Below are positions 37,657-39,322 of a stretch of DNA of 39,322 bases, piece by piece. Position numbers and translations under genes: made by a program. Under the pieces are notes generated by a model, which made no database searches, was not told the origin of the DNA, and was given only the letters and a program-made list of their open reading frames with translations. The stretch is taken from IMG/VR virus record IMGVR_UViG_3300044961_000226, positions 1-39,322 of that record. One strand, 5' to 3'. Each line of letters starts with the position of its first letter. Position 1 is the stretch's first letter. This stretch comes from a virus.

Positions 37657-37685
37657 TTGTGCTCGCACATGGGCGCAGGTAGCAT
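37657..37685 (+). promoter_or_regulatory. Candidate divergent promoter, plus strand
   Basis: TTGTGC (37657-37662) and TAGCAT (37680-37685) are 17 bases apart, about 53 bases before the ATG at 37738. It would drive the two-gene plus-strand unit. Alternating purine-pyrimidine stretches follow. Weak consensus match. Confidence 0.35.
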
Positions 37686-37737
37686 ACGCACCTACATGCG
37701 CACATGCATGTAAGCCACCACAAAGGAGCTTAAATAC

Positions 37738-38064
37738 ATGAACTTAGAGATCAAACGTAAATGGGTCGCTGCGCTGCGCGGCGGTCGGTACCCACAAGGC
37801 CACAACACGCTACGACAAAAAGGCCCCAACGGAGATCAGTTTTGCTGTTTGGGAGTTTTGTGCGACGTTGTAGACCCCGACGGATGGGAGGGCTACAGCC
37901 ACCACGGTTCAAGGAACATACCCCGGCGCGAAATACTGGAGTTGTTTGGGGGTGAGATCAAAGAACAACCAATCTGGGACCGTTTGGTTGAGCTTAACGA
38001 CAATTTGCGGCTGAGCTTTACTGAAATCGCAAATTTTATTGAAACCCACGTAGAGGAGACCTAA
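37738..38064 (+). CDS. Conserved phage protein, 108 aa
   Basis: The pattern LEIKRKWVAALRGGRYPQG, then QFCCLGVLCDVVDPDGW, then LVELND is a phage and prophage protein family that I recognise from many genomes but whose function is not known. The FCCLGVLCD core and flanking charged helices are its hallmark. A strong AAGGAG precedes the ATG. It lies one base from the next gene, forming a two-gene plus-strand unit. Confidence 0.7.
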   Translation: MNLEIKRKWVAALRGGRYPQGHNTLRQKGPNGDQFCCLGVLCDVVDPDGWEGYSHHGSRNIPRREILELFGGEIKEQPIWDRLVELNDNLRLSFTEIANFIETHVEET

Positions 38065-38065
38065 A

Positions 38066-38314
38066 ATGCAGATCCCAGACTTTACGCCGTTTACGACTGC
38101 CGACTTCATAGAACACAACAAGCTCCCGAAAGAGCTTGCGCACGACCCACGGTTTACTAAGCCTCTCCATGAGCGTCTAAAACAGTTAGGATATCGACAG
38201 GGCCAGCGGCGAATCACAACGAAGGATGGAACAAGTATTGTTCGCCTCGCATGGGTGCGAGATCCGGGGTACAATGTCGAGTCTTTTGTAGCTCAGCTAG
38301 CTGATCTCAGCTAG
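38066..38314 (+). CDS. Hypothetical protein, 82 aa
   Basis: A basic protein with helices (PLHERLKQLGYRQGQRRIT) that might form a winged-helix-like fold; this is a guess from composition. GAGGAG precedes the ATG and the gap to the upstream stop is one base. It ends at tandem hairpins shared with the convergent primase-helicase gene. Function unknown. Confidence 0.6.
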   Translation: MQIPDFTPFTTADFIEHNKLPKELAHDPRFTKPLHERLKQLGYRQGQRRITTKDGTSIVRLAWVRDPGYNVESFVAQLADLS

Positions 38315-38315
38315 C

Positions 38316-38360
38316 GAGTCCAACTACGTTGGACTCATTGAGTCCAACTACGTTTGACTC
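38316..38360. terminator. Tandem hairpins between convergent genes
   Basis: GAGTCCAAC-TAC-GTTGGACTC (38316-38336, perfect nine-base stem) and a near-identical second hairpin (38340-38360, one mismatch) are 24 bases apart. The second overlaps the stop codon of the primase-helicase gene. They lie just after the end of the plus-strand 38066 gene and can act on both strands. There are no T-tracts. Confidence 0.6.
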
Positions 38361-39322
38361 ACCGCCCATACGTAATGTCGCCCTCGTACTCCGGGGGCGA
38401 CTTCTTTACTGGTGTTTCGCTGCTCGCAACCGAGCTTACGCAACGTCGCGGCTATATCGCGCGTTACATGGGGATTCTTAGCCGCACCCTCATGGTTCAC
38501 TCCCATCAGTAGTTGCGACATGGTGAAATAGACGTAACCGTCCTTGCAATTCGTTCCATTCTTGTTCTCGGCCTGCGCCCAGAGCCAGTTTTGAATCTGA
38601 TCCTCCAGCACGTTGGGAATCACATATCGCTCGGCATTAGCAGAGGCACCGGATATCTCCCAGTACCTGACTCCCCCACGTGAATATCGGGCCCACGCCT
38701 CCGCCCACAGATGGTCCCTTACCGCCTCCAGCCCTGCGAAATCGAGAAGTTTGTTGACTTCAATAATCGCATATCGACGATATCCGCTTGGATCGTTTTG
38801 CAGGAACTCGTATCTATTCCCGCATCCATACAGAGTGAATCGACGGGGGAACACCTCAACGGATGCTCCGTAGGGAGGCCTGAACGCATCCTCGTTGCGA
38901 GTGATCATAGCTTTAAGATTGCTAGCCTCGCGCTTGCCGAATGAATCTAGCTCATCGAATCCTACGACCAACGCGGAGTGGAGGAGCATATGGAGATCTT
39001 TATCATTATGCTCGCCGTAAAGAGTCAAGCAATTGCCTTTGAACATAATCGCCGGCATGGATGTCTTACCTGTGCCCTGCGGACCAATCACGATCATCAT
39101 CCAGTCAACCTTAGTCCCAGGACTGGCCATGCGAGCACAAGCTGAGATCAACCATTTACTCGCTACTTCCCTCGTGTATGGAGTATCGGAGCATCCCCAA
39201 TAATCGCACAGCCAAGTATCTAATCGGGCAACGCCATCCCAGCGGAGACTTTGTATCCACTCAAGCATGGGCGATCGCTGATTAGTTTTCGCCAGTGCTT
39301 GGATGCATGAGTAAATTTGACG
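38348..39322 (-). CDS. Primase-helicase, C-terminal part (N-terminus at 1-1302)
   Basis: The continuation of the gene at 1-1302. It covers the Walker A GPQGTGKT again in the overlap, the Walker B FDELDSF at about 460-466 of the whole protein, and an arginine-finger region (ASVEVFPRRFTLYGCGNR, then YRRYAIIEVNK), typical of VirE/D5-like P-loop ATPases. The protein ends RGRHYVWAVSQT with a TAG inside a hairpin. In this copy the frame runs open to 39322, with three amino-acid differences from the left copy in the overlap. Confidence 0.9.
   Translation of the reverse strand, partial: RQIYSCIQALAKTNQRSPMLEWIQSLRWDGVARLDTWLCDYWGCSDTPYTREVASKWLISACARMASPGTKVDWMMIVIGPQGTGKTSMPAIMFKGNCLTLYGEHNDKDLHMLLHSALVVGFDELDSFGKREASNLKAMITRNEDAFRPPYGASVEVFPRRFTLYGCGNRYEFLQNDPSGYRRYAIIEVNKLLDFAGLEAVRDHLWAEAWARYSRGGVRYWEISGASANAERYVIPNVLEDQIQNWLWAQAENKNGTNCKDGYVYFTMSQLLMGVNHEGAAKNPHVTRDIAATLRKLGCEQRNTSKEVAPGVRGRHYVWAVSQT
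39038..39322. repeat. Terminal overlap copy B (partner 1-285)
   Basis: Same orientation and length as 1-285 with nine substitutions and no indels. Three of the changes alter the protein (Val to Thr, Leu to Gln, Val to Ile) and the rest are silent. This pattern is that of natural strain variants rather than sequencing error. Confidence 0.85.

Noticed and set aside
1-39322. tRNA genes, CRISPR arrays, integrase, attachment sites or insertion sequences
   Set aside because: I saw none. The direct repeats are too few and differ from CRISPR structure, and the Cas4-like nuclease stands alone among replication genes.
39038-39322. True direct terminal repeat as in T7-like phages
   Set aside because: The repeat is in the middle of an uninterrupted gene, its copies differ as strain variants do, and it is as long as a typical assembly overlap.

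Overview
The window is an essentially complete genome of a tailed dsDNA phage, most likely a short-tailed (podovirus-like) lytic phage of a Gram-negative bacterium, probably recovered from a mixed community. The last 285 bases (39038-39322) repeat the first 285 with nine substitutions, so the contig closes into a circle of about 39,037 bp and the primase-helicase gene runs across the join. The evidence for a podovirus is a portal, scaffold, HK97-like coat, head-tail adaptor, beta-rich tail hub and three ejection-type proteins, with no tape measure or long-tail tube. There is no integrase, repressor or phage RNA polymerase. A Gram-negative host is inferred from the GH24 endolysin, the 3TM gene-transfer-agent-type holin and a PagL-like lipid A deacylase.

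Layout. (1) Left arm, plus strand, about 1.4-7.9 kb: small unknowns, then a replication and recombination block (candidate ssDNA-binding protein, family A DNA polymerase, RecB/Cas4-like nuclease, VRR-NUC nuclease, SNF2 helicase). (2) 7.9-11.7 kb: a Lys/Pro-rich small protein, then a cassette bounded by hairpins: TET-associated-type glycosyltransferase, thymine pyrophosphorylase/5-hmdU-kinase-helical family protein, thymidylate synthase/dUMP hydroxymethylase homologue, HAD phosphatase and DUF3310 protein. Together these suggest hypermodified thymine in the phage DNA. (3) 11.9-13.7 kb: small GC-rich genes, three of them coiled coils, arranged in ATGA-coupled pairs. (4) 13.76-14.8 kb: a secreted PagL-like protein, a tiny membrane ORF and an endonuclease V-like DNA glycosylase.

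(5) Minus strand, 35.2 down to 14.9 kb: the late operon. It runs terS, terL, a small head protein, a secreted FnIII-like protein, portal, scaffold, coat, decoration protein, adaptor, tail hub, ejection proteins, tail fibre, glycine-rich tip protein, holin/spanin-like genes, an HExxH protein and endolysin. (6) 35.2-38.4 kb: a control and accessory region. It has a 3 x 31 bp iteron array upstream of terS, a 3 x 37 bp array overlapping the terL start, a palindrome family shared by two minus-strand leaders, a 750-bp gene-free stretch with degenerate tandem repeats and AT-rich DNA (candidate replication origin), and several small unknown genes. One of these is a paralogue of the Lys/Pro-rich protein in the left arm. 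(7) 38.35 kb to the end and 1-1302: the minus-strand primase-helicase.

As a working model, host sigma70-type promoters drive the early genes. The modification cassette alters thymine to evade nucleases, the polymerase, helicase and nucleases replicate and recombine the genome, and terminase packages it from a site near terS. Function calls rest on visible motifs and remembered family patterns; no database search was run.
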